Origin: Dokdonella_A ginsengisoli
GTDB taxonomy: Bacteria > Pseudomonadota > Gammaproteobacteria > Xanthomonadales > Rhodanobacteraceae
NCBI RefSeq assembly: GCF_042652785.1
Contig: NZ_JBHSHD010000008.1
Location: 124,001 to 188,000, forward strand
Length of the DNA stretch: 64,000 nucleotides
Reading direction: 5' to 3'
Part shown: positions 26,790 to 35,584 of the stretch, one piece after another
Numbering within the stretch: position 1 is the first letter of the stretch
How the letters are laid out: every line of letters starts with the position of its first letter
Made by a program: the position numbers and the translations under genes
Notes under the pieces: model-generated
Told to the model about the DNA's origin: nothing
Seen by the model: only the letters and a program-made list of their open reading frames with translations
Database searches by the model: none

Positions 26790-28031
26790 ATGAACGATTC
26801 GCTGCCCGGCCTGCTGCGCAATCTCGTCGTGCTGCGCTGGCTCGCGGTCGGCGGGCAGGCCGTCACCATCGCCCTGGTCGTGCACGGGCTGGGCATTCCG
26901 CTGCGCGCCGCGCCACTGTGGCTCGGCGTCGGCGTGCTGGCCGCGTTCAACCTGTGGGCGAGCTGGCGCGTGCGCCGCGTCGCGCGCGTCGGCGCGCCCG
27001 AGGCGGTGGCGCACGCCGCGGTCGACATCCTCGTGCTGGCCTGGCTGATCGGCTGGAGCGGCGGCGCGATGAATCCGTTCGCGCCGCTGTTCCTGCTGCC
27101 GATCGCCCTGCTCGCGGTGGCGCTGCCGCCACCGTGGGTGGTGCTGACGGCAGCGCTGTGCTGCCTGGGCTACGCCGCCTCGGCGCTGTTCGGCGCGCCG
27201 CTGCCGCACGTGCACGGCGCGATCGGCGATCCGTTCAACCTGCACCTGGCCGGCATGGCGGTGATGTTCGCCATCTCGGTGGCGGTAGTGGCGTTCTTCC
27301 TGACCCGGCTGGCGCAGGCGCTGCGCTCGCGCGAACGCGAGCTGGCGCGGCTGCGCGAGCAGTTCGCCCGCAACGAGGGCATCGTGGCGCTGGCCACGCA
27401 CGCGGCCGCGGTCGCGCACGAACTGAACACGCCGCTGGCCACGCTCACGCTGATGCTCGAGGACCGCCTGGACCAGACGCCGCGCGAGACCGACCGCGGC
27501 GAACTGCAGACGATGGCGGCGCTGGTCGACGCCTGCCGCGACCGCGTGCGCGAACTCGCCGCGCCGGCCGAAAGCGCCGTGACGCTCGACGAACGCCCTC
27601 TCGCGGCGGCGCTGGAGGACGTCGTCGAACGCTGGCAGCTGCTGCGGCCGGCGATCGAACTCGAACGCGACGGCGACCTCGCCGATGCGGCCGGCGCGCG
27701 GCTCGCGCCCGGCGTCGGGCATCTGCTGACCGCGCTGCTCAACAACGCCGCCGACGCCAGCGAGGCGGCCGGCGAGCGGCGCGTGACGCTGCATCTGGCC
27801 GGCGACGGCGGCGCGCTGGTCGGCTCGGTGCGCGACTACGGCGACGGCGTCTCCGCACGCGCCGCGCCCGGCGCGCTGTTCCGCAGCACCAAGCCGGACG
27901 GCCTCGGCGTCGGGCTGGCGCTGTCGCACGCGACGGTTGAGCGCCTCGGCGGCGAGCTGTCGCTGCAGGCGGCGCCGGGCCGCGGCACGCGCGTGTCGTT
28001 CCGCCTGCCGCTGCCGGGGACCTCCGCGTGA
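26790..28031 (+). CDS. regB: RegB/PrrB-type redox sensor histidine kinase
   Basis: A 413-residue kinase. Six hydrophobic segments fill residues 10-172. The RegB quinone-binding signature GGxxNPF is present as GGAMNPF (91-97). The phospho-acceptor His is H210 in AAVAHELNTPLATL. A Cys corresponding by position to the redox-active RegB cysteine is C249 (VDACRDRVREL). The ATPase domain has LTALLNNAADAS (N box), VRDYGDGV and SHATVERLGGELSLQAAPGRGTRV. RegB senses quinone-pool and thiol redox state and phosphorylates RegA. Its stop overlaps the response-regulator start by 4 bp (GTGA). Symbol is by family resemblance; orthologue names vary (PrrB, ActS, RoxS). Confidence 0.85.
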   Translation: MNDSLPGLLRNLVVLRWLAVGGQAVTIALVVHGLGIPLRAAPLWLGVGVLAAFNLWASWRVRRVARVGAPEAVAHAAVDILVLAWLIGWSGGAMNPFAPLFLLPIALLAVALPPPWVVLTAALCCLGYAASALFGAPLPHVHGAIGDPFNLHLAGMAVMFAISVAVVAFFLTRLAQALRSRERELARLREQFARNEGIVALATHAAAVAHELNTPLATLTLMLEDRLDQTPRETDRGELQTMAALVDACRDRVRELAAPAESAVTLDERPLAAALEDVVERWQLLRPAIELERDGDLADAAGARLAPGVGHLLTALLNNAADASEAAGERRVTLHLAGDGGALVGSVRDYGDGVSARAAPGALFRSTKPDGLGVGLALSHATVERLGGELSLQAAPGRGTRVSFRLPLPGTSA

Positions 28032-28573
28032 ACGGCCTGCTGGTCGACGACGACGTGCTGTACGCGCAGACCCTGCAGCGTTCGCTCGAACGCCGCGGCG
28101 TGGGCCTGCGCATCGCGCACGACGGTGCGTCGGCGCTGGCGCTGGCGCGCGAACGGCGTCCGGATTTCGTGCTGCTCGACCTCAAGCTCGGCCGCGAGTC
28201 GGGCCTGGCCCTGATCGAACCGCTGCGCGCACTCGACGCCTCGACGCGCATCGTGCTGATGACCGGCTACGCCAGCGTCGCCACCGCGGTCGACGCGATC
28301 AAGCGCGGCGCCGACGACTACCTGGCCAAGCCGGTCACCGCCGATTCGCTGCTGCGCCTGCTGCGCGGCGCCGCGCCCGAGACTCAGGCGGAGCCGACGA
28401 TGACGCCGCTGGCGCGGCTGGAATGGGAGCACATCCAGCAGGCGCTGCAGGAGACCGGCGGCAACATCGCCGCCGCCGCACGCCTGCTCGGCATGCACCG
28501 GCGCTCGCTGCAGCGCAAGCTCGGCAAGCGGCCCGGTCCGGAACGGCGCGCGCCGGACACGCTCGGCGACTGA
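28028..28573 (+). CDS. regA: RegA/PrrA-type response regulator
   Basis: A 181-residue regulator with a GTG start overlapping the kinase stop. The receiver has acidic residues LLVDDDV (7-9), phospho-acceptor D51 (FVLLDLKLGRESG), MTGYASVATAVDAIKRGADDYLAKPV with the conserved Lys, and a C-terminal Fis-type helix-turn-helix TGGNIAAAARLLGMHRRSLQ ending in RKLGKR. That short form with a Fis HTH and no AAA+ domain is characteristic of RegA/PrrA/ActR. It would control redox-responsive genes, perhaps including the upstream receptor and PepSY genes. Its stop is 3 bp from the convergent amine oxidase stop. Confidence 0.88.
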   Translation: MNGLLVDDDVLYAQTLQRSLERRGVGLRIAHDGASALALARERRPDFVLLDLKLGRESGLALIEPLRALDASTRIVLMTGYASVATAVDAIKRGADDYLAKPVTADSLLRLLRGAAPETQAEPTMTPLARLEWEHIQQALQETGGNIAAAARLLGMHRRSLQRKLGKRPGPERRAPDTLGD

Positions 28574-28576
28574 GGC

Positions 28577-30163
28577 TCACGCGGCGGCGGCGGCCGTGCT
28601 GCCGAGAATTGCCTGCGCCGCCGCCTCGCCGCTCTCCACGCCGCCTTCCATGAAGCCCTGGTTGTCGAACGCGCAATGCTCGCCGGCGAAATGCAGCTCG
28701 CCGACGCGTTCGCCGATCGCGCCGCGCAGGCTCGTCCACTGGCCCGGCAGGAAGCAGGCGTAGCTGCCCAGCGTCCACGGGAAGCTCGGCCAGTGGAAGC
28801 GCGCCTCGCGCGCGCCGCCTCGCGCGGCGGCGATGCCGGGGAAGATCGCCTCGAGCTGGCCGGCGGCGAGATCTGCCTGCTGCTTCGGCGTGCCGCGACC
28901 GATCTCCACGCCGTGGCGCCCGCCGGTGAAATTGGTCAGCAGGCCGGCGGCGCCGGGCTGGCGGCGGCTGGTTTCCCAGGTGGTCTGCAGCGGCAGGTCG
29001 CTGTAGCTGCTGCCGCCGCTGGAATGGCGCGTGCGCCAGATGCGCTCGTCGAAGCCGATCATCAGCTTGGCGTTGCTGCCGTAGCCGAGTTCGTCGATCG
29101 CCCGGCGCTTGGCCGGTGGCAGCTCCACGTCCAGCCGCACGCGGCGCAGGGTGGTGAACGGCAGCGCCAGCACGACGCGGCGCGCGCGCGCCTGGAAAGC
29201 GCCGGCGCCGCGCCGGAAACTCAGCGTGTAGGCGCCGTCGGCGGAGCGGCGCAGCGCCTCCAGCGCGGCGCCGGTGACGATCGCGTCGTCGAGCTTCGCG
29301 CCGAGCGCCTGCACGATGCGGTCGTTGCCGCCGCGCAGGTGGAAGCGCTCGTCGCTGTCGCCGAACACGCGGAAGCGTTCGGTTCCCGGATCGATGAAGG
29401 TGAGGAAGTTCAGCGCCGACTGCTGCTCGCAGTCCAGGCCCATCTCGGTCGTGAACGCGACCTCGATCAGCGTGCGCAGCCAGCCGGAGGCGCCGTTGCG
29501 GTCGAGCCACTGCGTCATCGACAGCCGATCGAGGGCTTCGGCGCCGCCGGGCGCGGCGTAGGTGATTTCCGCCTCGGGCAGGCTCCCGGCATCGCGCCGG
29601 ATCGCCGCCGCCAGCGGCGCGAATTCGCGCAGGATTTCCGCTTCGCCGTAGCGGCGTCCGCCGCAGAACCAGACGTCGCCCCAGGCGGCGGTGGGGTCGT
29701 CGGCGAGATCGTCGAACTCCAGGCCCAATTCCGCCGCCAGCGCACGCATGCGCGCGTGGCCGCTGTCGACCAGTTCGCCGCCGAGTTCGCAGACCTGGCC
29801 GTCGGCGAAATGACCGCGCAGGCTCCAGATGCGCCCGCCGACGCGTTCCTGCGCCTCGTACAGCCGCACGCCGACGCCGGCCTGGCGCAGCCGGTGCGCG
29901 CAGCTCAGCCCGGCGATGCCGGCGCCGACCACCACCACGTCGTCATCGCGATCGCCGGAACGCCGCGGCGGCGGCGCGCAGGCGGCGAGCAGCAGGCCGG
30001 CGGAAACGCCGGCGCCCTGGCGCAGGAAACGCCGCCGCGCGCGATCGACGCGGTCCTCGCGCTCGCGCGCGAGCGCCTCGTCCAGCGGCTCGCCGGACAC
30101 CCTCGCCTGTTCGGCCAGCCGCGCCGCCCGCCGCAGCAGGTCGGCCAATGCCGTTCGCGCCAT
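28577..30163 (-). CDS. flavin amine oxidase, Tat-exported with lipobox
   Basis: A 528-residue FAD enzyme. The ATG at 30163 follows GGGGAGAA. The N-terminus carries a twin-arginine-like RRRFLRQG (about 43-50) followed by a hydrophobic run ending LLLAAC, a possible lipobox, so export as a folded, lipid-anchored protein is likely. FAD binding is seen in VVVVGAGIAGLSCAHRLRQAG and LYEAQERVGGRIWSL, and the family's C-terminal GELHFAGEHCAFDNQGFMEGGVESGE. Members oxidise amines or polyamines to aldehyde, ammonia and H2O2. The substrate is not determinable. It reads leftward behind the CadC-like gene, separated by 152 bp. Confidence 0.86.
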   Translation of the reverse strand: MARTALADLLRRAARLAEQARVSGEPLDEALAREREDRVDRARRRFLRQGAGVSAGLLLAACAPPPRRSGDRDDDVVVVGAGIAGLSCAHRLRQAGVGVRLYEAQERVGGRIWSLRGHFADGQVCELGGELVDSGHARMRALAAELGLEFDDLADDPTAAWGDVWFCGGRRYGEAEILREFAPLAAAIRRDAGSLPEAEITYAAPGGAEALDRLSMTQWLDRNGASGWLRTLIEVAFTTEMGLDCEQQSALNFLTFIDPGTERFRVFGDSDERFHLRGGNDRIVQALGAKLDDAIVTGAALEALRRSADGAYTLSFRRGAGAFQARARRVVLALPFTTLRRVRLDVELPPAKRRAIDELGYGSNAKLMIGFDERIWRTRHSSGGSSYSDLPLQTTWETSRRQPGAAGLLTNFTGGRHGVEIGRGTPKQQADLAAGQLEAIFPGIAAARGGAREARFHWPSFPWTLGSYACFLPGQWTSLRGAIGERVGELHFAGEHCAFDNQGFMEGGVESGEAAAQAILGSTAAAAA

Positions 30164-30315
30164 CGTCGTTCTCCCCGTTCTTGGATCATCGGATAGAACG
30201 AGATTCGGTGTCGATTCGAGACAGCGTGCCGTCGAAAGCCGCCGGCGGAGAAGCGCCGCGGCGCAACGGCACACGCTGCCGCCGGACGCCGGCGAAGCGC
30301 CCGCTCGAGGACGGA

Positions 30316-32706
30316 TCAGCCGGCCGGATGCGGCGGCGGCACGCGCTCGCCGGCGAGCCGGGCCGCCGCCTCGCGCGCCTGCTGCGCCGAGCGCGCATCG
30401 CCGAGCCGCTCGTACAGGGCCGCCATCGCCTGCGCGGCGCCGTGATCGCGATCGACGTAGAGCGCCAGGCGCGCGCCGACCTGGGTGGCGTCGGCGAGGC
30501 GCTCGCGCTCGAGCAGGAATCCGACGTAGGCCGAGGCGACGGCGACGATCCGGTCCGGATAGGTGCTGCGCAGGGCCGACTGCAGCGCGGCGGTGAAGCG
30601 CGCGTCCGCGGTGGCGTCGTCGGCCGCCGCGGCGGCGATGCGCGCCTGCAGCAGGTCGGCGACGAAGCCGCGGTCCGGGTCCTGCGCCGCGGCGCCGGCG
30701 GCCTGCAGACGCGAGAGCACGCGGCGGGCGAGGTCGAGGTCGCCGCCGCGCAGCGCAGCGTCGCCCAGGACCGCGGCCGCTTCGGACAGGCTCGCGTCGC
30801 TGGTCGGATCCGGCGGCGCGGCGGCGCGGTCGAGCACGGCCTCGGCACCGGCGGTCGCCTCCGCGTAACGGCCGCGCTCGGCCAGCAGCACGCGCTGCTG
30901 CACGGCGAACTCCGGCGCCGCATCCGGCGAGGCGGCGTCGAACCGGTCGAGCACGCGCGCGGCCTCGTCGAGGCGGCCGGCGGCGAGCAGGACGAGCACC
31001 CGCGAATAGCCGATCGCGCGCACCGCGCGTGCGCTCTCCACACGCGTGGCCAGGCGCCAGGCCTCGGCACTGCTGGCGAGCGCGCCGTCGAGATCGAGCA
31101 TGGTGCGCTGCGCGTCGGATTTCGCCGCCAGCGCCGAGGCCAGGTGGTCGTTCACGCCCAGGCGCTGCAGCACGCCGATGGCGCGGTCGAACAGGGCCAC
31201 GGCGTCGGCCAGCCGCCCGCCGCGGGCCAGCGCCAGACCTTCGTCGACGTCGACGCTGGCCTCGCCCGGCAGGTTGCCGGCGCGGCGCCACTCGATGCGC
31301 GCCAGGCCGAACGCGGCCAGCGCCTCGTCGGTGCGGCCGAGCTGGTCGTCGATCACGCCGCGCAACATGTGCGCGCGGCCGAGCAGCATCGGGTCGGCGT
31401 CGCCGCCGAGCGCCGCCAGCGCGTCGCCGCAGCGCGCCTGCGCCGTCGTCAGATCGTTCTTGCGATAAGCCACGGCGCACAGTCCGTACTGCGCACGGCC
31501 GCGCACGACGGCCGATGCATCGGTGTCGCCGGCGATGCGCGCGAAGCCGCGCTCGGCCTGGTCGGTGCGGCCGGCGCGTTCGTCGATCTCGGCCGCGCGC
31601 ACCGCGATCTGCGCGTCGCGCTGCAGCTCGGGCGGTGCCGCCTCGATCAGTTCCGCGGCGGTGCGCAGGTCGCTTTCCAGGAAGGCGGCGTCGATGCGCT
31701 GCTGCAGTTCGACCAGGGTCGGCCGCTGCGGCGGCGCGGCCTCGCCGTCGATGCCGATGCCGGCGAGGAAGCCGGCGAGCGCGCGATCGGCCGCCTGCAG
31801 CGGCGTGGCGGCGACGCCGCTGTACCGCGTGGTGCGTTCGGCATCCTGTACGTCGAGCTCGAACGTCCAGCCGTCCGGCAGGTGCCGCGCGGTGGCGGCG
31901 AACACGCGCTCGGCGCCGCTCTCGGCGGCGATGCGCTGGCGCTCGGCCGGAGCGGTCGCGGAGGCGTCGCCGCGCGTGGCGAGGAACGCGATGGTGCGGT
32001 CGCTCGGCAGTACGGCCAGGCGGCCGCGCTCGCGCAGGCGCGAAGCGAGGTAGTCCATCGCGCCGAGACGGATCCAGTGCGACTGCGGATCGGGATCGGC
32101 GACCTCGACCGGCAGCACGAGATTGGCCGTCGCCGCTGCCGCCGCCGTGGACGGCGGCTCGCGCCGCGGCGCGAATTCGACCGCCGCAACGGCGAGCGCC
32201 GCGACCAGCACGACGGCCAGCGCCGCGCGCACGAGCCGGCGGCGCCACGGCGCGACCGGTGCCGGGCGCACGGGAGCGTCCATCGGTTCCGTCGCGAGTG
32301 CGGCCGGCTCATCCTCGCCGGCCGGCATCGTGTCGGCCGGCGCGACGTCCTGCGTGCGCGGCGCAACGGCAACCGGCGGCGCCGCGTCGATCACCTCGAC
32401 CGGCGCCACCCAGCGGTAGCCGAAGCGCGGCACGGTGCGGATGACGCGCTGCTCGCCGCCGGAGTCGTCGACGGCGCGGCGCGCCCGCGCCAGCGTCTGG
32501 CCGAGCAGGGCGTCGCTGACGTCGACGCGGCCCCACACCGCGCTGATGAGTTCGTCGCGGCCGACCGCGCGGTCGCGGCGTTCGAGCAGATAGACCAGGC
32601 AGTCGAACGACTTCAGCGGCAGCGCGACGGCGGAGCCGTCGTGGCGCAGTTCGCGTGACAGTGCGTCGAGTTCGAAGCGGTCGAAACGGTAGTACTGCGA
32701 GGCCAT
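30316..32706 (-). CDS. CadC-like membrane-spanning winged-helix regulator with TPR-like C-terminus
   Basis: A 796-residue protein. Residues 5-102 form an OmpR/CadC-type winged helix (YRFDRFELDALSRELRHDG, LPLKSFDCLVYLLERRDRAV, ELISAVWGR, QTLARARRAVDD, VIRTVPRFGYRWV). After an Ala/Pro linker a single TM helix spans about 160-177 (AALAVVLVAALAVAAVEF), preceded by RRR on the cytoplasmic side. The rest, outside the inner membrane, is Ala/Arg/Leu helical repeats resembling TPRs. In CadC the DNA-binding domain is cytoplasmic and the periplasmic part senses signals. No receiver domain is present. It diverges from the lipoprotein gene at 32911, a possible target. Confidence 0.85.
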   Translation of the reverse strand: MASQYYRFDRFELDALSRELRHDGSAVALPLKSFDCLVYLLERRDRAVGRDELISAVWGRVDVSDALLGQTLARARRAVDDSGGEQRVIRTVPRFGYRWVAPVEVIDAAPPVAVAPRTQDVAPADTMPAGEDEPAALATEPMDAPVRPAPVAPWRRRLVRAALAVVLVAALAVAAVEFAPRREPPSTAAAAATANLVLPVEVADPDPQSHWIRLGAMDYLASRLRERGRLAVLPSDRTIAFLATRGDASATAPAERQRIAAESGAERVFAATARHLPDGWTFELDVQDAERTTRYSGVAATPLQAADRALAGFLAGIGIDGEAAPPQRPTLVELQQRIDAAFLESDLRTAAELIEAAPPELQRDAQIAVRAAEIDERAGRTDQAERGFARIAGDTDASAVVRGRAQYGLCAVAYRKNDLTTAQARCGDALAALGGDADPMLLGRAHMLRGVIDDQLGRTDEALAAFGLARIEWRRAGNLPGEASVDVDEGLALARGGRLADAVALFDRAIGVLQRLGVNDHLASALAAKSDAQRTMLDLDGALASSAEAWRLATRVESARAVRAIGYSRVLVLLAAGRLDEAARVLDRFDAASPDAAPEFAVQQRVLLAERGRYAEATAGAEAVLDRAAAPPDPTSDASLSEAAAVLGDAALRGGDLDLARRVLSRLQAAGAAAQDPDRGFVADLLQARIAAAAADDATADARFTAALQSALRSTYPDRIVAVASAYVGFLLERERLADATQVGARLALYVDRDHGAAQAMAALYERLGDARSAQQAREAAARLAGERVPPPHPAG

Positions 32707-32910
32707 GGTCCGGCATTGCGGCGGGATCCGCCGTCGGCGGGCGGGCCGGTCGACCGGCTGCCCTGCCCGACTCTACCCAATCGCCGCCCGGGGCGTAAGT
32801 CCGCCGGCGGAGTCCCCGCTCCGCCCTGGCCCCTGGCGCCGCGGCGTCGCGTGATGTCGGGCAGGAGCCGCTGCGCTCCGCCGCGAACCCACCTTGCCGA
32901 GGCCTCGATC

Positions 32911-33837
32911 ATGAACCCATCGTGCTTCTTCATTCCGCTGCTCTGCGGCGTGCTTGCCGGCTGCGCCCAGGCCGCCTCCAGCCCCAAGGCCCTGGCCCAG
33001 GCCATGCAATCGGCGCTGGACCGCGGCGATTTCGCGGCCGCACGCGCGCTGGCGGACCTCGACGCGGCGCCGGCCGAACTGCATTTCTTCTATTTCGACC
33101 AGGTGCGCGAGTGCGCGGACGAAAGCCGCTGCACGGTCGCCGTCGCGCCGCTCGACGCCGAATTCCGGCAGCAGCTCGCCGAACAGGCGGCGCAGGAGAA
33201 AGCCGAACTCCCGCCGATCGAAGGCCTCGTCACGATCGCCGCGAAGGCGAAGGACGGCTCCTCGTCGGGAACGATGAAGATGCCCTACGCGCGGATCGGC
33301 AAGGACTGCCGCATCGTCGCGCTGCGCCTGTCGCCGGCGGAAATCGCGCGGCGCCGCGCGATCACCGGCGAGCAGATGCTGCGCGAAATGTTCGCCGCCG
33401 GCGTCTACGACACGGCGCTGGGCACGCGCCGCACCGACTGGGAAACCGCGGCGACGCGGCTGCCGGCGGACGGCGGCGAGGCCGGCGCCGCGCTGGTCGC
33501 GCAGACGCGCGCGATGGCCGCGGCGGCCGACGCGCGCGATCCCGATGCCGCCGTGCGCTCCGGCGGGCGCATCGCCGCCCTGGTGTATGCGGACAAGGAC
33601 TACGACGGCAAGCCGGTTTCGCTCGAGGCGCGCAAGCGCAAGCTGCAGGTGCAGTCGCTGCGCCTGCTGCGCGAGGTGAAGATCGGCGGCGGCTACCGCC
33701 TCGGCGACGACGCCGCGCTGGTGGTCGAAGCCCGCGACGGCATCGGCTGGATCGAGCGCGGCGCGGTCCTGATGTCGCGCGAGGGCGGCGAATGGGTCGT
33801 GAGCGGACGGCAGCTCACCACGTTTCCGGCGGACTGA
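32911..33837 (+). CDS. putative lipoprotein of unknown function
   Basis: A 308-residue protein I cannot place in a family. The ATG at 32911 gives a lipoprotein signal peptide (CFFIPLLCGVLAGC; lipobox LAGC). The mature part is helical and charged, with FYFDQVRECADESRCTVAV (two Cys that could pair), TIAAKAKDG, IGKDCRIVALRLSPAEIARRRAITGEQML and a C-terminal beta-rich IGWIERGAVLMSREGGEWVVSGRQL. It diverges from the CadC-like regulator and is followed, 160 bp on, by the CSLREA protein gene in the same direction. Confidence 0.75.
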   Translation: MNPSCFFIPLLCGVLAGCAQAASSPKALAQAMQSALDRGDFAAARALADLDAAPAELHFFYFDQVRECADESRCTVAVAPLDAEFRQQLAEQAAQEKAELPPIEGLVTIAAKAKDGSSSGTMKMPYARIGKDCRIVALRLSPAEIARRRAITGEQMLREMFAAGVYDTALGTRRTDWETAATRLPADGGEAGAALVAQTRAMAAAADARDPDAAVRSGGRIAALVYADKDYDGKPVSLEARKRKLQVQSLRLLREVKIGGGYRLGDDAALVVEARDGIGWIERGAVLMSREGGEWVVSGRQLTTFPAD

Positions 33838-33997
33838 CGCCATGCGCCGGTTCGACGCAATCGTCGCGAACGCGGCCCGCAGCGCGATTTCCGCCGCGGC
33901 CTGCGAAACGGCAAATCGCGGCGCCGTGGCCCCGCGCGGCGGCGTCCTGCGTGGACCGAAGCAGGACCCGGCCTCCCGCCGGAATCACGGAACCTGC

Positions 33998-35566
33998 ATG
34001 AAACCGAGCATCGTACTGGCCGCGCTCGCGCTGGCCGCCTGCAGCGCCGGCGCGCAGGCCGAAACCTTCGTCGTGACGCGCCTGGACGATCCCCTGCCCG
34101 ATGCCTGCGCACCGGGCGACTGCTCGCTGCGCGAGGCGATGGACGCGGCCGGCGCCAACGACCCGTTCGCCGGCACCGACGAAATCGTGCTGGCGGCGGG
34201 CACCTACACGCCGATCCGCGGGGCGCTCGCGCAGGTGCGCCAGAAGCTGCACGTGCGCGGCGCCGGCTCGACCGCGACGCGCATCGCGATCGCGGAAGAC
34301 GACGTGTCGCTGTTCGTCGCGGGGTCCGGCGCCGAGCTGACCCTCACCGGCCTCGGCCTCTCCTCGACGTCCGCCACGGTGCTGGCGCAGTCGGGCGCCT
34401 GGGCCGGGCTGGACGACGTGGTGGTGGAGAGCGGCACCGTCACCGACGGCGGCGAGTCCGCGATGGAAATCCGCCGCAGCGAGCTGCGCCGCACGCTCTA
34501 CGCGTACGGCGCCCTGCTGGTCGAGGACAGCTCGATCTTCAATCTCTACGCGATGCCGGCGCAGGTCGGCGCGCCCGACGTGACCGTGCGCCGCAGCGTC
34601 GTCGACGGCACGCTGTATCCGGACCCGCCGCTGTCGTCCACGGTCACGCTGCACGAGGGCACGTTCGCGATGGAGAATTCGACCATCACGCAGAGCCGGC
34701 TGTATCTCATCGGGCCGGCCGCCGCCAGCGTGCGCGACTCGACGATCACGCGCAGCAGCGTGGCGATCGACGATGCCGCGGCGTCGCTGCGCTTGGACGG
34801 CGTGCGCTACCTCGACAACGGCGGGCCGGTCCGCACGGAAGTGGCCGCCACGGTCACGATCGTCGACAGCGAGTTCCGCGACAACGCCACGCGCGCGATA
34901 TACGCGGCCGGCGGCGCCGACTGGAACGTCAGCGGATCCAGCTTCGTCGACAACCGCGTCGACGGCAACGCGGGCGGCGCGATCGTGCTGGAGGACGACA
35001 CCGAGCTGCGCATCTCCAACAGCACGTTCTCCGGCAACACCTTCGCGGCCTCGGCCGCCGCCGACGGCGCACGCGGCGCGGCGATCGGTTATCGCAACGG
35101 CGCCGGCGCGCACCTGATCGTGCGCCAAGCGACCTTCGTCGCTCCGGCCGCGCCTCCTTCCGGCATCGTCGGCACGCTGATCGGCGGACACGGCCGCAGC
35201 GTCGCGGTCGACCTTTCCAACAACATCCTGCTCGGCTCGTGCGGCATGGACTCGGGCGTGCTGGCGAACAACAGCGGAAACCTCGAAGGCCCCGGCGATA
35301 CCTGCGATCTGGACACGCAGGAGCAGCAGAACCGCGTCGGCGTGTCGGCGGCCGCCCTCGGGCTGGGCGAACTCGGCGACCACGGCGGCCTGACCCCGAC
35401 CTACCTGCCGGCCGACGGCAGTCTCGCGATCGACCGTGCCCCGGCGCCGCAATGCCTGGCGACGGACCAGCGCGGCTACGACCGGCCGCACGGCGCGGGA
35501 TGCGACGTCGGCGCGGTCGAGGCCGGTGCCGGCGACGCGATCTTCGCCAACGGCTTCGAGCCCTGA
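33998..35566 (+). CDS. secreted CSLREA-type parallel beta-helix protein
   Basis: A 522-residue protein. The ATG at 33998 gives a signal peptide (SIVLAALALAACSAGAQA). Right after it, residues around 20-60 read TFVVTRLDDPLPDACAPGDCSLREAM, the CSLREA domain that starts many secreted right-handed beta-helix proteins. The body repeats short Asn/Ser/Thr strands (VRRSVVDGTLY, MENSTITQSRLY, VRDSTITRSSVAIDD, ISNSTFSGNTFA). The C-terminus is DAIFANGFEP, a tail nearly the same as that of the endonuclease at 42897-45146 (DSIFKNGFEAVP), so it may be a sorting signal. No catalytic motif is visible. Confidence 0.82.
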   Translation: MKPSIVLAALALAACSAGAQAETFVVTRLDDPLPDACAPGDCSLREAMDAAGANDPFAGTDEIVLAAGTYTPIRGALAQVRQKLHVRGAGSTATRIAIAEDDVSLFVAGSGAELTLTGLGLSSTSATVLAQSGAWAGLDDVVVESGTVTDGGESAMEIRRSELRRTLYAYGALLVEDSSIFNLYAMPAQVGAPDVTVRRSVVDGTLYPDPPLSSTVTLHEGTFAMENSTITQSRLYLIGPAAASVRDSTITRSSVAIDDAAASLRLDGVRYLDNGGPVRTEVAATVTIVDSEFRDNATRAIYAAGGADWNVSGSSFVDNRVDGNAGGAIVLEDDTELRISNSTFSGNTFAASAAADGARGAAIGYRNGAGAHLIVRQATFVAPAAPPSGIVGTLIGGHGRSVAVDLSNNILLGSCGMDSGVLANNSGNLEGPGDTCDLDTQEQQNRVGVSAAALGLGELGDHGGLTPTYLPADGSLAIDRAPAPQCLATDQRGYDRPHGAGCDVGAVEAGAGDAIFANGFEP

Positions 35567-35584
35567 CGCGCGGCCGCGCCCGGC

